Assembly: GCA_024364735.1 (NCBI GenBank)
Contig: JAGFNQ010005231.1
Coordinates: 97,818 to 161,817 of the forward strand
From: Boesenbergia rotunda
Lineage: Eukaryota > Streptophyta > Magnoliopsida > Zingiberales > Zingiberaceae
Direction: 5' to 3'
DNA length: 64,000 nucleotides
In this document: positions 31,012-42,468 of the stretch, piece after piece
How positions within the stretch are numbered: position 1 is the stretch's first letter
Layout of the letters: every line of letters begins with the position of its first letter
Notes under the pieces: generated by a model
What the model saw: the letters and a program-made list of their open reading frames with translations, nothing else
What the model was told of the DNA's origin: nothing
Database searches by the model: none
Made by a program: the position numbers and the translations under genes

Positions 31012-33110
31012 GAGATGGGGCCCATCAACACACCTCTCTACGAATTCATGGGGCATAAGGTGGAACCCATGGGACAAATCCACTTCTCCTTGACTGTTGG
31101 AGAGGAGCCTGCTCCTCTCACCCAACGCACCCCTTTGTTAGTGGTGAATACGGAATCGGCCTACAACGTCATCTTGGGTAGACTAGCACTAAGTGCCTTT
31201 CAAGCTGTTGCTTCAGTCTTCCACCAAAAGCTCAGATTCCCTATTGGAGCCCGGGTTGGTGGTGTTAAGGGGAGCCAACTTGTGACTCAAAAATATTACG
31301 TGGACATAATCCGGGTTGACAACAAAAAGGTACGCCGAATCCCCTATGCTTTCATACAGGTTTCAAAGAAATCCCCCTGGCTAGACCTGAGGAGAGATAC
31401 CAAGAGATTAATATTCACTCTCAACTCCTTGAGGGTAGGACCTGAGTAGCCGCAGACCTGGAGGTGCCCCTTAAGCAGGAGCTGATAGGCTATCTCCAGT
31501 GCAACTATGAAGTGTTCGCCTAGGCGGTTGGAGACCTCACTGGAGTCTCGCCTACAATCATGGAGCACTGGTTGAACACTCGACCAAACGTCTGACCTGT
31601 CTAGCAGAAGAAGTGGAAGTTCTCCCCCGAGCAAAGTCAAGTAATTCAAGCTGAGATGGACAAGCTAGTGGTGGTCGGGTACATCAGGGAAGTTTAGTTC
31701 CCTGCATGGCTGTCCAATGTAGTCTTGGTCCCCAAGCCAGGAGGCGAGTGGAGGGTCTGCATCGATTTTCAGGATCTGAACAAGGTTTGTCCCAAGGATT
31801 GTTATCCTCTATCCTGCATTGATCAATTGGTAGACTCCATCGTGGCTGTGTACTCATCTACATACTAGATGCCTACCAGGGGTATCACCAAATCCCTTTA
31901 GCGTAAGGAAGCTCAAAAAAAGGTTAGTTTTATTACGCTGCATGAAACTTTTTGTTATAATGTTATTGCCTTTTGGCCTCAAGAATGTAGGAGCTACTTA
32001 TCAACGGTTGATGGACCGAGTCTTCAAATACCAAATCGAGAGAAATATAGAGGTCTACATAGATGATATACTCATAAAGACCAAAAGGGCGAGCACCCTT
32101 GTCTTTAACCTAAAGGAGACATGCGCCACCCTTAGGCGATATGGCCTCAAGTTGAATCCCCACAAATGCTTGTTTAGGATAAAAGGTGGAAAATTTCTAG
32201 GCTACATCGTCACGGAACGCGGTATCGAGGCCAACCTAGAGAAAATCCATGCTTTGCTAGACATGCCCTCCTCACGCAACCTCTGGGAGACATAGTGGCT
32301 GGTAGGATGGATCACCGCATTATACTACTTCATTTCCCATTCGGCTACGCGGAGTCTTCCCTTCTTCAAGATCCTCCATAGAGAGGCTAAATTTGAATAG
32401 GACGAGAGGTGTCATTAGGCCTTTACAGACTTGAAGACATACCTGACCTAGCTGCCCCTCCTCTCGAAGCTAGTCGAAAGTGAGACATTGTGGGTCTACC
32501 TTTTGGCCTCTGACTCTATCGTTGCTGCCATCTTGCTCAGACAAGAGGACACCGTGCAACACCCAGTCTACTTCTTTAACCATATCTTCAAAGATGTCGA
32601 AAGAAAATACACCGCCCTAGAGAGATTAGCGCTCGACCATACCTTGGCAGCCAGATGATGGAGAGCCTACTTCCTGGCAACCCGATCATAGTTGTCATGA
32701 ACAACAGCTTGGTTCGAGTTCTCTTTAACCCTGAGGCCTCTGGCAGATTGGTCAAATGGACTATTGAGCTGAGTGAGCACGGCATCCAGTATTAGCTAAG
32801 GACCGCCATTAAGGCTCAAGCCTTGGTGGACTTCTTAGTCGAAACCTCCAAGTTCTAGACGGTTAGAATATGGAAAGTATATGTTGATGGATTCTCTAAT
32901 AGATAGGGGAGCAAGGTAGGCATCTTGCTGGTATCTCCCCAAGGAGATACACTTGCCCTCGCCATCAGGCTCAAATTTCGAGCCTCAAACAATGAGGCTG
33001 AATATGAGGTGTTGGGGGTACTCCAGGTAGCTAAGCAAGTCGGCGCTCCTGAGTCACAGTGTGCTCTGATTCCTAATTGGTGGCTCAACAGATAGCTAGA
33101 CATTTTGAAG
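31012..33110 (+). pseudogene. Gypsy protease end, reverse transcriptase and RNase H
   Basis: The first open part (31015-31449) holds the protease C-terminus: PLYEFMGHKVEPMGQIHFSL and YNVILGRLALSAFQAV-like text. RT follows with WLSNVVLVPKPGGEWRVC, FGLKNVGATYQRLMDRVF (about 31970) and the catalytic YIDD in VYIDDILIK (about 32055). The palm end reads NPHKCLF and GGKFLGYIVTERGIEAN. RNase H is spread over frames and stops: TAIKAQALVDFLVE (about 32800), then VYVDGFS and RASNNEAEYE (about 32980). Domain order, and the ERGIEAN and SNNEAEYE text, are typical of Tat/Retand. Many TAG and TGA stops, plausible as C-to-T changes, make this non-functional. Confidence 0.86.
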
Positions 33111-33399
33111 TTTGTAGCAAAAAGTTACGCGACTACGCGGAGGCCTTTGACAAAACTGACTCCACTTTCAGGAGGTGAACCTCCAAAAGATACCCCAAAC
33201 CAAGAATTAAAGGGTGGATGAGTTGGCCAAGTTAACCAGCTCCCTAACCCAGTGGAAAATTCAAGACTGCATCACCTGTATGCTGCTGGTCTCCTAAGTC
33301 TAGAACTTAGCTCGACCAGACGACCCCCTTGAGTAGAGGTCACCGCTCATCGACTATCAAACACGTAGTACTCTCCTCGAAGACCCTGAATAGGCACGA

Positions 33400-34319
33400 G
33401 TGCTAAAAAGAAGAGTGACATGATTCACTCTGATTGGAGACCTATTGTACCAGCAGTCCTTCTCCCGACCCCTACTCAAATACCTCAGGCTAGTAGACAC
33501 TGATTTTGTACTCTGGGAGATCCATGAGAGCATATGTGGAAATCATGGGGGAACCCGGACTTTGGCCTGTAAGGTTCTCTTGGTTGGATACTTCTGGCCC
33601 ACCTTACAGTTTGACTCAACCCGCCTGGTAGCTGCTTGCACCCCCTACTAGAAGCACTAGAACCTGCCACATCGTCCCACGACATTCTTGAAGTTGACCA
33701 TGATATCCTATCCATTTGATCAGTGAGGTATGGACATCGTGGGGCCTTTCTCTCCAGGTCCAAAGTAGAAGAAATTTATGCTGATAATTGTTGATTAATT
33801 TTCCAAATGGGTGGAAGTTGTCTCATTGGCGCGCATCACTGAAGGTGAAGTCATTAAGTTCTTGTGACAAAACATTGTCTATCGGTTTGGGCTCCCCTAC
33901 AGACTCATATCCGACAATGACAGACAATTCTAAGGCCTTGTGAAGAGCTCAGCATATAACAAACCTTCACCTCTGTCGCATACCCCTAGACCAACGGGCA
34001 GGTCAAGGTGGCGAATAGGGAAATTGTCCGAGGACTCAAGGCTAAATTGGACCATGTCCAAGGCAGTTGGGTGGAGGAGCTCCCGAGCATCCTATGGGCT
34101 TATTAGATGACCTCGCCGAAGAGAACACATATGACCCCTATCCACCTGGTCTACGGAGGGAAAGTCGTGGTCTTCATGGAGGTCAGGGATGAATCTCTAC
34201 AACGAGCCACCTATGGAGACCAGAATGACCAGCTACGCCTAGTGGACCTGGACCTCTTAATGGAGGTCCAAGAGAAGGCTTCCGCCTGGCTCGTCGCCTA
34301 CCGACAACGGATGTGTCTC
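33400..34319 (+). pseudogene. Gypsy integrase, cut by an LTR
   Basis: The N-terminal zinc region shows HESICGNHGGTRTLACKVL (about 33520) and a degraded VAACTPY where the two cysteines should be. The catalytic core shows GMDIVGPF (about 33728), LISDNDRQF (about 33904) and ANREIVRG (about 34012), covering the D, D and E positions. The frame is open again near 34110-34318 with the C-terminal ASAWLVAYRQRM. It is cut at 34319 by the antisense LTR that starts TGTAACGCCCG. The remainder is not in the window. Stops and a missing cysteine show decay. Confidence 0.84.
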
Positions 34320-34959
34320 TGTAACGCCCGTTTTTTTTCCATAAAGCGGTGTTACGTTAACATACTTAGGGCATGTAGACATCATAATGCAGCGGAAACC
34401 TTTAACTTACACCTACATGCACTTACTACCCTTCCTAACATCATAACATGGGAACTTGGCATATTAACTTTATACTTAGCATCATATCATGTCATACTTG
34501 GCATCATGTCATATCTAGCATCATGTCATACTTAGCATCATGTCATACTTAGCATCATGTCATAGAGTCACATTCAAGCCCATAATAGTAAAGGTAAAGT
34601 TCTGTCATAAGACGAGCAAACATATTGCTCCTTGGCCAAGTCACTATCACACACATGCTTTAAGGCCCTCCTGCTGCTTCCTTACTGTCCCCTTGCGTGA
34701 TCTGCGGTATAAGGAAATAAAACTATAAGCACACAGGCTTAGTAAGACTCTTTCCTACTCACTAAAACCATTCATCACTTAATCATGAGCACATGAAACA
34801 TTAACATACTTAGTGCTTTACTTCGATCATAAGCCTTTATGATCACTTAGCATACATTCAACATGGTATGAACATAACTTAATCACATTCATAGCATGGC
34901 ATAAACATGAACATGAAAACATTCATAGCATGGCATCATACTTGGCATAGACATAACCA

Positions 34960-35440
34960 CAATAAACATAACCTCATAAACATTCTTAGCATGAACCTAA
35001 ATAAAATCATGGCATCCTAACTTAGCACAAACATAATTAAATCATGGCTTCATAAATTAGCATGGACATAAATAAAATCATAGCATCCTAACCTAGCATA
35101 AACATAATTAAATCATGGCATCCTAAACTAGCACAAACATAATTAAATCATGGCATCATGAATTAGCATAAACATAATTAAATCATGGCTTCATAAATTA
35201 GCATGGACATATATAAAATCATAGCATCCTAACCTAGCATAAACATAATTAAATCATGGCATCCTAACCTAGCATGAACATAAATAAAATCATGGCATCC
35301 TAACTTAGCATAAACATAATTAAATCATGGCATCCTAACTTAGCATAAACATAAATAAAATTATGGCATCATAAATTGGCACAAACATAATTAAATCATG
35401 GCATCATAAATTAGCATGAATATAAATAAAATCATTTGCA
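34960..35440 (-). repeat. 35-bp minisatellite, about 13-14 units
   Basis: AATCATGGCATC-type cores recur about every 35 bp (for example 35112, 35147, 35182, 35218, 35253), alternating CATCCTAACTTAGCA and CATCATAAATTAGCA forms. It lies within the antisense LTR. Confidence 0.88.
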
Positions 35441-35682
35441 TAACATACCGTACATAAACTTACTTTGCATACTATTCTTATCATATATATAATGTATAAC
35501 ATGGATGGATGCATGTGGCAATTGTGCATTTATATATATAAGGATGCTTAATCTTTAATACATGCTTTTAAATACTTTAACATAATCATAACATTCATTG
35601 GGCCCTGGCTTGTACCACATTCATACATCATATGCGTGCATCCCTAAGTAAATACGAGGTAGCTAATCTCGACCTACTAGGG

Positions 35683-36070
35683 TAAGGACAGCTTCATCGG
35701 TAGTCCCGAACCGTAAGGACAGCTTCATCGGTAGTCCCAAACCGTGGACAGCTTCATCGGTAGTCCAGAACCGTGGACCTTACTTAGGTCCGGTACAAGC
35801 CCATAAAATAAAATAAAATGCTTTCACATGCTTTTTCATTCATAATCATTCATAGCATATTCATTCATTCATCATACTTAACATCATCATTATGCCTTGA
35901 AGGCATAAACTTTAACTTCATTCATCATTTTCATTCTTAGACATGGCATATGTACACATCATTCATAAAGCATGGCATATGTACACATCATTCATAAAGC
36001 ATGGCATACCTACATATCATTTATAAGACATGGCATACATACATATCATTCATAAAACATGGCACATGTC
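35683..36070 (-). repeat. Two short tandem repeats in the antisense LTR
   Basis: Three copies of a roughly 30-bp unit with GACAGCTTCATCGGTAGTCC lie at 35683-35777. Five copies of a 29-bp unit with CATGGCATATGTACACATC start at 35942, 35971, 36000, 36029 and 36058. Confidence 0.85.
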
Positions 36071-36172
36071 CAAACATTCATGACCTAACATATAATTCAT
36101 GACATATAAACTAAGGGTTTGGTTAACATAGAATTCTTCCACCTTACTTAAACATACATCTTAATAACCTAT

Positions 36173-38464
36173 TGTTAGTAATATGAGAGAAGTGTCCTAA
36201 GGCAATCGCCTTATGATTGTAAACATTTATTCTAATAAATGATAATTCACTATTTGAGTATACATGTTTGTGTATTTGATTGAGATCTTAAACTCATCTA
36301 CTGAATGTCCGCAATACAATTCACAGCATAAGAGAATTTGTGATGGGGTCACAACTAGTGATTATCTCTAAATGTGCAATTGTGAAGTATTGAAATTATC
36401 CCTAGTCGATGAATTGATAAAAATGGACACTATCAATTCTGTTGAGACTAGCATGGGTTATTCTCTAATCAGCTGATTCTCACTGGCTGGTGACATTGGG
36501 ATGTCCGGAGATAAACATGGATGGTAGTTAAGGGAACTAGTTCATTGGAGTGACTAGCTGTAAGACTTCATATGGGAATCTACATGTAGATATGTCAATG
36601 AAGTTCTTACTGCAGCTTAAGTGCGATGTTCCTTTGACTTGCGGTGTTCAACTCATCTTGGTCATGGAGACTTATACTTTAACATCTTAAGCAAGCATCT
36701 CCAAGGAGGTGTGGACCCAGGATGATTGGGTATAAGCCGAAGTGCCCGAAGATGTTTGAACAGCCTACAAAGGATTCACCACTCCTTGCGAGGAGATGTA
36801 TACCCAGGCCTGTCGTCGGATTGTTACTCAAAACCTCTGGCCAGAGTATATCATGTTTAGAGTGCGAGTCTCTTAAATACATGAGAGTAATTAGAAATCC
36901 AAAGGATGAGAAAGACACTACTTGGGCTAGGTGTGACGTAGTCAGCCTAGTGGGGACTGACACAAATAGACCGTGTCCTGAACCAAGTGGGTATAAGGTG
37001 GTGAAGGGAATGGGGCACGATTCATTAGAGCTGCTGAAGGGATTCAGAATTACTTCTAAGGTCAAACCGTTGATCTTTCGATTAATTGGGGGTCATGATG
37101 TACTACTAGGTGCCACTCATGATCGTTCTATAATTAGTTGATTATAGACGGCCAACATAAATCGAAAGCCTATTTAGTCACACGCATTACAAGTAATCCG
37201 AGGGATTTAAAACGAGTTGAAAATTGGATTTTCCGATCAAGAGAAATAAGTCGAATCTGAGTTAATCAGAGGCGCAACGGAAGCTAGAATTGGCTAAGTC
37301 TTTTGAAGGCTTATTGGGCGAATTAAATGAGTTTAATTCGCGATGGAAACAGCTTGGTTTGGCCGGCCAAAGAGGGTGTCCACCCTCTTGGTTTGGCCGA
37401 CCATTAAAAGGGGAATAAAGCAATTTAATTGGTTTAATTAATAAAATAAATCTAGCGCGATTTGTTTTATAAATTATGGATAAATAAATTTGTATAAAGA
37501 AATTTATATAAATAAATTTATAGAAATTTATTTCTTTTTGGGAAATTAAAATAATCCGTGGAGTGGTTTATTTTAATTTTATAAAATCAATTATGAATTG
37601 ATTTTTCCATTAAAAGAAAAATTTATAAATTTCTTATAAAATTTATTCCATAATTAAAGAAGAGAATAATTTGTTTTATTATAAAGTTAGTTATAATAAA
37701 ACTAGGCATAACGGAATTATTCATAAGAAAATTTATAAGATAAATTTCTTATGAAAATTAATTCCGTTAATTCCGTTAAAGACGAGACTTAGTAAGGGAG
37801 AGGTTACTATATAAAGGAACCAAAGGCTAGCCTTCAAATCCAATCAATTAAGTTGATTAAGAGCTTCCTCTCTCTCTCTCTCTTATTCTCTTCTTCCCTC
37901 TCCCAATCTAGGGCCGGCGCCCATCTTCCAAGCTAGGGCCGCGCCCCTTGTCCAAGCTAGGGCCGGCGCAACCTCAACCTCCCTTGAGGTTGCCGTGAGC
38001 CATCAAGAAGAAGGAGAAGCCAACCAAGAAGAAGAAGAAGCGGATCACCTCTCCTTCCTTCTCGGAATTTGGATTCCGACTCTTGGTGGTGAGTTTCCTA
38101 TCTTTTCTCTTGAACTTCTAGTTGTGCCTTTAGAGAATCTAGTAGTTCTCGTCGGCACAAAACTCGTGACTTTGCGAAGACATCCCGAAGAGAACTCGGC
38201 GTGGATGCGAATAGAGGCGGAGCTTCCAAGGGACGCTACGGTTGGATCTCGTCCCTTACTTCGAGTTACGAGAGGTACTTAGTAAATTAGTTTACTTTTA
38301 TGCAAAGTTATAATTTATGATTATGTCAACACATCATAAGGTTGCATGCTAGATACGTGGTTAAAATAATTTAGGAAATTATTTTATGCTAATTCTTCCG
38401 CTGCACGTAAAAATTTAAAATTTTACGAACACGTATCCTTGTCGACATACACCCGGTCCCAACA
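36173..38464 (+). repeat. 5' LTR of Copia copy 2
   Basis: This 2292-bp LTR starts TGTTAGTAATATGAG and ends GGTCCCAACA. A TATA box is at 37808-37815, followed by a CT microsatellite (about 37867-37884) and GGGCCGGCGC words. It is collinear with 44703-46997 and with the LTRs of copy 3. Confidence 0.9.
37808..37815 (+). promoter_or_regulatory. TATA box of Copia LTR
   Basis: TATATAAA lies in the same context (ACTATATAAAGGAACC) in all complete LTRs of this family: 37808, 46331 and 54169. Transcription would begin about 30 bases downstream, before the CT-rich stretch. Conservation across copies supports it. Confidence 0.75.
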
Positions 38465-38465
38465 G

Positions 38466-38477
38466 TGGTATCAGAGC
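38466..38477 (+). other. Primer binding site of copy 2
   Basis: TGGTATCAGAGC one base after the LTR end, complementary to initiator Met tRNA. Copy 3 has the same at 57652-57663. Confidence 0.9.
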
Positions 38478-40180
38478 CGGTTAGTGTTCGACATAATCAT
38501 ATAATTGTTTTGCGGAACACTTTGTCATGATCTCAATTTTGGAAAATTTTTCAATTATGGAAACTTTCCAATTATAATAAATTTTAGATTTAGGAATTTC
38601 AAAGTTTGGAAATCCTCATGAAATTTCGCAAACTTTTGAAATTTTCTAGTTTCTGAAATTTTATAATAATTGTGAAAACTTCCCATCTTTGGAAACTTTC
38701 CAATTTTGGAAATTTTTCTAATTTTAGAAAATTTTCAATTTTGGAAATATGTAAGTTTTCTTTGTAACATAAACTTACAATTATTCTGAAAACCAATTTA
38801 TGAAATCTCGCAATTTTGGGCACTTTCTTTTAAGAAAGTCTAGACAAATTCATGGACAGTTAATTGACAATTAAATTTGAATTGGTCTTTAAATTGACAA
38901 CAAAATTCTTTATTTTGGATTGAGCCTCGGGGAGCCGTCCAATTTAAAGCTAGTTGTTGTAATTTAATTTCCCAATTTTTAATTGAAATTGTCATGTTTG
39001 ATTTGGATTGAGCCTCGGGGAGCCGTCCAAATGGATTTACAACAAATTATTTTTCTTTGGGTATCTGAGCCTCGGGGAGCCACCCTTAGAAAATGATTTG
39101 TTGTAATTAATTAAACCCATGAATAAAATATGATTTAAGAGGTGATGCTCTTACATATTGTTGTCTCCAAAATTAATTAGGAAAATGGTTTCCTATAGAG
39201 TTTTCTTAAATGAGATTTTCATGAAAATAATATGTCATTGAATTAAGGGAATTGCCTCTTAATTTAATAAGATTTGATTTAGAGAAATCAAAGTCTTAAA
39301 CATATTATTTCCGAAATTGATTATGACAATTTAGGAAATTATTTCCCAAAACAATTCCTTTAATAAAGTATGAAATTAGAATGAGGAAATCCGGTTCCTA
39401 ATTCAATTAATGAGACTTGATAACTTAAGTCACATACATACTTTACTAAGGAAATTGTTAGTCATGACATAATCATATGTCATGAATGTGCTTAGAAAAG
39501 ATGAGACCCAAAACCCCTTACAAAATATTAAGGCTAACACCTTCCATTAATATGGTTAGAACCGGAGTTTTGTTTCTCGTTTGGGTTGATGGACACATCC
39601 ATGCCCGACTTGAACCTCAACATGTTCAAACCATGGAATTAGTTTATGAATAATATAGTTGGAGTCAGAGGTCAATCCTTAGTTTTGGTTGTTGGACACA
39701 TCCAAGCCTGACTAAACGGTTGAATGAGCTCCAACCATATTAAAACTATTTCTTGATTAATGGGTCAGCCTTAAGCTTGGAGCATCTATTTGTTGTGCCA
39801 CAGCCAAGGTCGATGCAAAGAGAGGTGCAATTGGGTGCTATGTATAATGTCGCATACTTGTTAATGAGTTAACAACCCAATGATTTATGCAAACATTTAA
39901 TTAGTTGATAGCATAAAGTGATAGTTACATATATGTGATATGTAATCGGTATAATTACCTACCTTCATAGCTAAGAATAACTTGATGGCCACAGCCATGG
40001 TGGTTCTTATCTATGGTTGGATATCAACCTATTTGGAGATGTTCCTACGATCTCCCGAATTGATAAAAAGGGTTATTCAATTTGAAAAATAAATAGGATT
40101 TTATTTATGTATGTTGATACATTCTTTAATCATTTTTCTCACATAAACTCAATTTGTATTTCTAGGATAATCACTCGATC
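38478..40180 (+). other. Long leader between primer site and gag, copy 2, with stem-loops
   Basis: The 1.7-kb leader is AT-rich and has no supported gene. Three stem-loops with the loop core GCCTCGGGGAGC lie at 38915-38942, 39001-39032 and 39059-39085. Four stem-loops with the loop CACA lie at 39589-39602, 39692-39705, 39793-39807 and 39985-39998. Stems differ in sequence between loops but stay paired. This is where an RNA packaging signal would be expected. Confidence 0.7.
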
Positions 40181-40840
40181 ATGTCTTCTCTAAACTTGCG
40201 TTCCATTTTGGACACTAATAAACTGACTGGGCCGAACTACATGGACTGGCTTCGAAACCTAAGGATAGTCCTTAAGGCAGAGAAGCTTGCTTATGTCCTT
40301 GAAGATCAACTTCCCACCCATCCTCCAGAGAATGCAACTCCAGACCAATTGTTGGCCTATCAGAAACATGTGACCGATTCTGAACTTGCGAGTTGCATCA
40401 TGCTAGCCTCTATGGTACCTGAGCTGCAAAAGCAGCATGAGCATATGGATGCTTATACCATCATCTTCCATCTTCATGAGTTGTTTGAAGAGAAGGCGAG
40501 ATCCGAAAGGTTCGAAGTCTCCAGACTCCTCTTCACCACTAAGATGCAGGAAGGCACTTCTGCCTCGCAGTTTGTGTTAAAGATGTTGGGGTACATTGAG
40601 CGACTGAGCGCACTCGGTTTTGCAATGGATCATGAACTAAGTATTGACTTAATTTTGAGTTGTTTGCCCAAGAGTTATTCACAATTTGTGATGAACTATC
40701 GGATGAACAAACTAGAGACCACCATTCCTGAGCTGCTCAACCTCCTGAAGACTGTAGAGCCTTCTGTAAAGCCGGATCAAAAGGCGATACTGTTAGTTGG
40801 TTCCTCGAAGAAAGGTTCTAAGAGGAAGGCCAAGGAATAG
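40181..40840 (+). CDS. gag: gag (capsid part) of copy 2, ends at TAG before the zinc knuckle
   Basis: The 219-residue frame begins MSSLNLRSILDTNKLTG and holds the Copia UBN2-type capsid domain: NYMDWLRNLRIVLKAEKLAYVL near the start, then LHELFEEKARSERFEVSRLL in the middle and ELSIDLILSCLPKSY (all quoted in part). It ends in a basic KKGSKRKAKE stretch and TAG (40838-40840). The next frame, carrying zinc knuckle and protease, continues in the same phase without another stop up to the gap. Copy 3 has TAA at the same place. The product would be particle protein without nucleocapsid, unless the stop is read through. Confidence 0.8.
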   Translation: MSSLNLRSILDTNKLTGPNYMDWLRNLRIVLKAEKLAYVLEDQLPTHPPENATPDQLLAYQKHVTDSELASCIMLASMVPELQKQHEHMDAYTIIFHLHELFEEKARSERFEVSRLLFTTKMQEGTSASQFVLKMLGYIERLSALGFAMDHELSIDLILSCLPKSYSQFVMNYRMNKLETTIPELLNLLKTVEPSVKPDQKAILLVGSSKKGSKRKAKE

Positions 40841-41073
40841 AATAAAGGGAAGAAGAAAAAGGCCAAAAAGACTGAAAAGAAACCAAAAGGAACTTGCCAT
40901 CATTGTGGCAAGGAGGGTCACTGGCGAAGAAACTGCAAGGTTTATCTTGAGTCCTTAAAGAAGAAGGCATCCGATGCTCCATCCTCTTTAGGTATCTTCG
41001 TTATTGAATGTCACTCTATTTCCTCAAATACCTGGGTACTTGACACTGGGTGTAGCTCACATATATGTAATGA
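40841..41073 (+). pseudogene. Zinc knuckle and start of protease, copy 2 (cut by the gap)
   Basis: In the same frame as gag there is a lysine-rich run, then CHHCGKEGHWRRNC (40897-40938), a CX2CX4HX4C knuckle that binds RNA. The protease active site TWVLDTGCSSHIC follows at about 41030. The frame is open from after TAG to the gap at 41074. It can only be made if the TAG is suppressed or was a local mutation. Confidence 0.78.
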
Positions 41074-41909
41074 NNNNNNNNNNNNNNNNNNNNNNNNNNN
41101 NNNNNNNNNNNNNNNNNNNNNNNNNNNNNNNNNNNNNNNNNNNNNNNNNNNNNNNNNNNNNNNNNNNNNNNNNNNNNNNNNNNNNNNNNNNNNNNNNNNN
41201 NNNNNNNNNNNNNNNNNNNNNNNNNNNNNNNNNNNNNNNNNNNNNNNNNNNNNNNNNNNNNNNNNNNNNNNNNNNNNNNNNNNNNNNNNNNNNNNNNNNN
41301 NNNNNNNNNNNNNNNNNNNNNNNNNNNNNNNNNNNNNNNNNNNNNNNNNNNNNNNNNNNNNNNNNNNNNNNNNNNNNNNNNNNNNNNNNNNNNNNNNNNN
41401 NNNNNNNNNNNNNNNNNNNNNNNNNNNNNNNNNNNNNNNNNNNNNNNNNNNNNNNNNNNNNNNNNNNNNNNNNNNNNNNNNNNNNNNNNNNNNNNNNNNN
41501 NNNNNNNNNNNNNNNNNNNNNNNNNNNNNNNNNNNNNNNNNNNNNNNNNNNNNNNNNNNNNNNNNNNNNNNNNNNNNNNNNNNNNNNNNNNNNNNNNNNN
41601 NNNNNNNNNNNNNNNNNNNNNNNNNNNNNNNNNNNNNNNNNNNNNNNNNNNNNNNNNNNNNNNNNNNNNNNNNNNNNNNNNNNNNNNNNNNNNNNNNNNN
41701 NNNNNNNNNNNNNNNNNNNNNNNNNNNNNNNNNNNNNNNNNNNNNNNNNNNNNNNNNNNNNNNNNNNNNNNNNNNNNNNNNNNNNNNNNNNNNNNNNNNN
41801 NNNNNNNNNNNNNNNNNNNNNNNNNNNNNNNNNNNNNNNNNNNNNNNNNNNNNNNNNNNNNNNNNNNNNNNNNNNNNNNNNNNNNNNNNNNNNNNNNNNN
41901 NNNNNNNNN
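41074..41909. other. Assembly gap, 836 N
   Basis: A run of 836 N. The same stretch in copy 3 (between 59903 and about 60156) is only about 250 bp, so the N count is either a default estimate or hides extra sequence. Confidence 0.98.
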
Positions 41910-42468
41910 TGTTCTTTATGGAATGGAACTTTGTGCAATGGCATCTACACGTTAGATTTATCCCAGTGACGTTTTCAATATCGAAGTTAGCAACAAACGT
42001 GCTCGAATAGATAATCGAATAGACTCCTACACTTGGCATTGCCGTCTTGGCCATGTAAGTAAGAAACGCATGACTGAATTACACCGATGTGGAATTCTGG
42101 AATCATTTGAACCCAGTTTATTTGATACATGTGAATCATGCTTAAAAGGCAAGATGACCAAATTACCCTTTTCTGGAAAAGGTAATCCAGTGGGAGAATT
42201 GCTTGGTCTGATACATACTGATGTATGTGGACCAATGTCAACTCTTGCACAAGGAGGCTATAGCTACTTCATCACCTTTATCGATGATCACTCACGATTC
42301 GGGTATGTGTTCTTGATGAAACACAAATCTGAAGCTTTTGAGAAATTCAAAGAGTTCAGAAATGAAGTATAGAAACAGCTTGGCAAAAGTATTAAGATAC
42401 TTCGATCCGATCGAGGTGGTGAATACTTAAGTCAAGAGTTTCAAGATTATCTTAGGGACAATGGGATA
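41910..42468 (+). pseudogene. Integrase N-terminal part, copy 2, broken
   Basis: After the gap, small frame changes occur near 41925 and 41965 compared with copy 3. The zinc-binding part is seen as WHCRLGHVSKKRMTELHRCG (about 42034) and CESCLKGKM. The first catalytic Asp is in IHTDVCGP (about 42214). TAG at 42370-42372 interrupts the frame where copy 3 has a Glu codon, and the second catalytic Asp in RSDRGGEY (about 42403) comes after this stop. The frame then continues into the long open part from 42469. Confidence 0.82.

Larger units (their letters stand above)
21653..34319 (+). mobile_element. Tat/Retand-like Ty3-Gypsy element, decayed and interrupted
   Basis: Gag, protease, RT, RNase H and integrase follow in Gypsy order. 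The frame is interrupted within the protease by a minus-strand Copia element (about 23292-31011), then resumes. It ends at 34319 inside integrase where an antisense LTR is inserted; the rest is not found in the window. The primer site TGGTGCTGTCTATGGGAA (21659-21676) is close to the type used by Tat elements. Numerous stops, many explainable as C-to-T changes, mark an old copy. Confidence 0.88.
34320..36172 (-). mobile_element. Antisense, truncated LTR of the 3.84-kb family
   Basis: The left end TGTAACGCCCG with a following T8 run mirrors the right end of the solo LTR at 30904, and the next 100 bp also match it in reverse complement. On the minus strand this is the 3' half of the same LTR family. 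It is inserted in the Gypsy integrase at 34319 and is cut at 36172 by a Copia LTR. The missing half does not reappear after that Copia element. The interior is filled by minisatellites and no gene is seen. Confidence 0.82.

Noticed and set aside
31344..31649. Minus-strand frames overlapping the Gypsy pol, for example 31344-31649 and 33485-33763
   Set aside because: Shadows of the plus-strand pol, which shows clear protease, RT and integrase motifs.
36722..37141. 139-codon open frame in the LTR of copy 2
   Set aside because: In the other LTRs of the family the frame is cut short or shifted (45251-45556, 52971 onward, 63401-63634), so it is not conserved as protein; probably LTR sequence only.
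41004..42054. Long open frames on both strands across 41004-42054
   Set aside because: They consist almost wholly of N and are an artefact of the gap.
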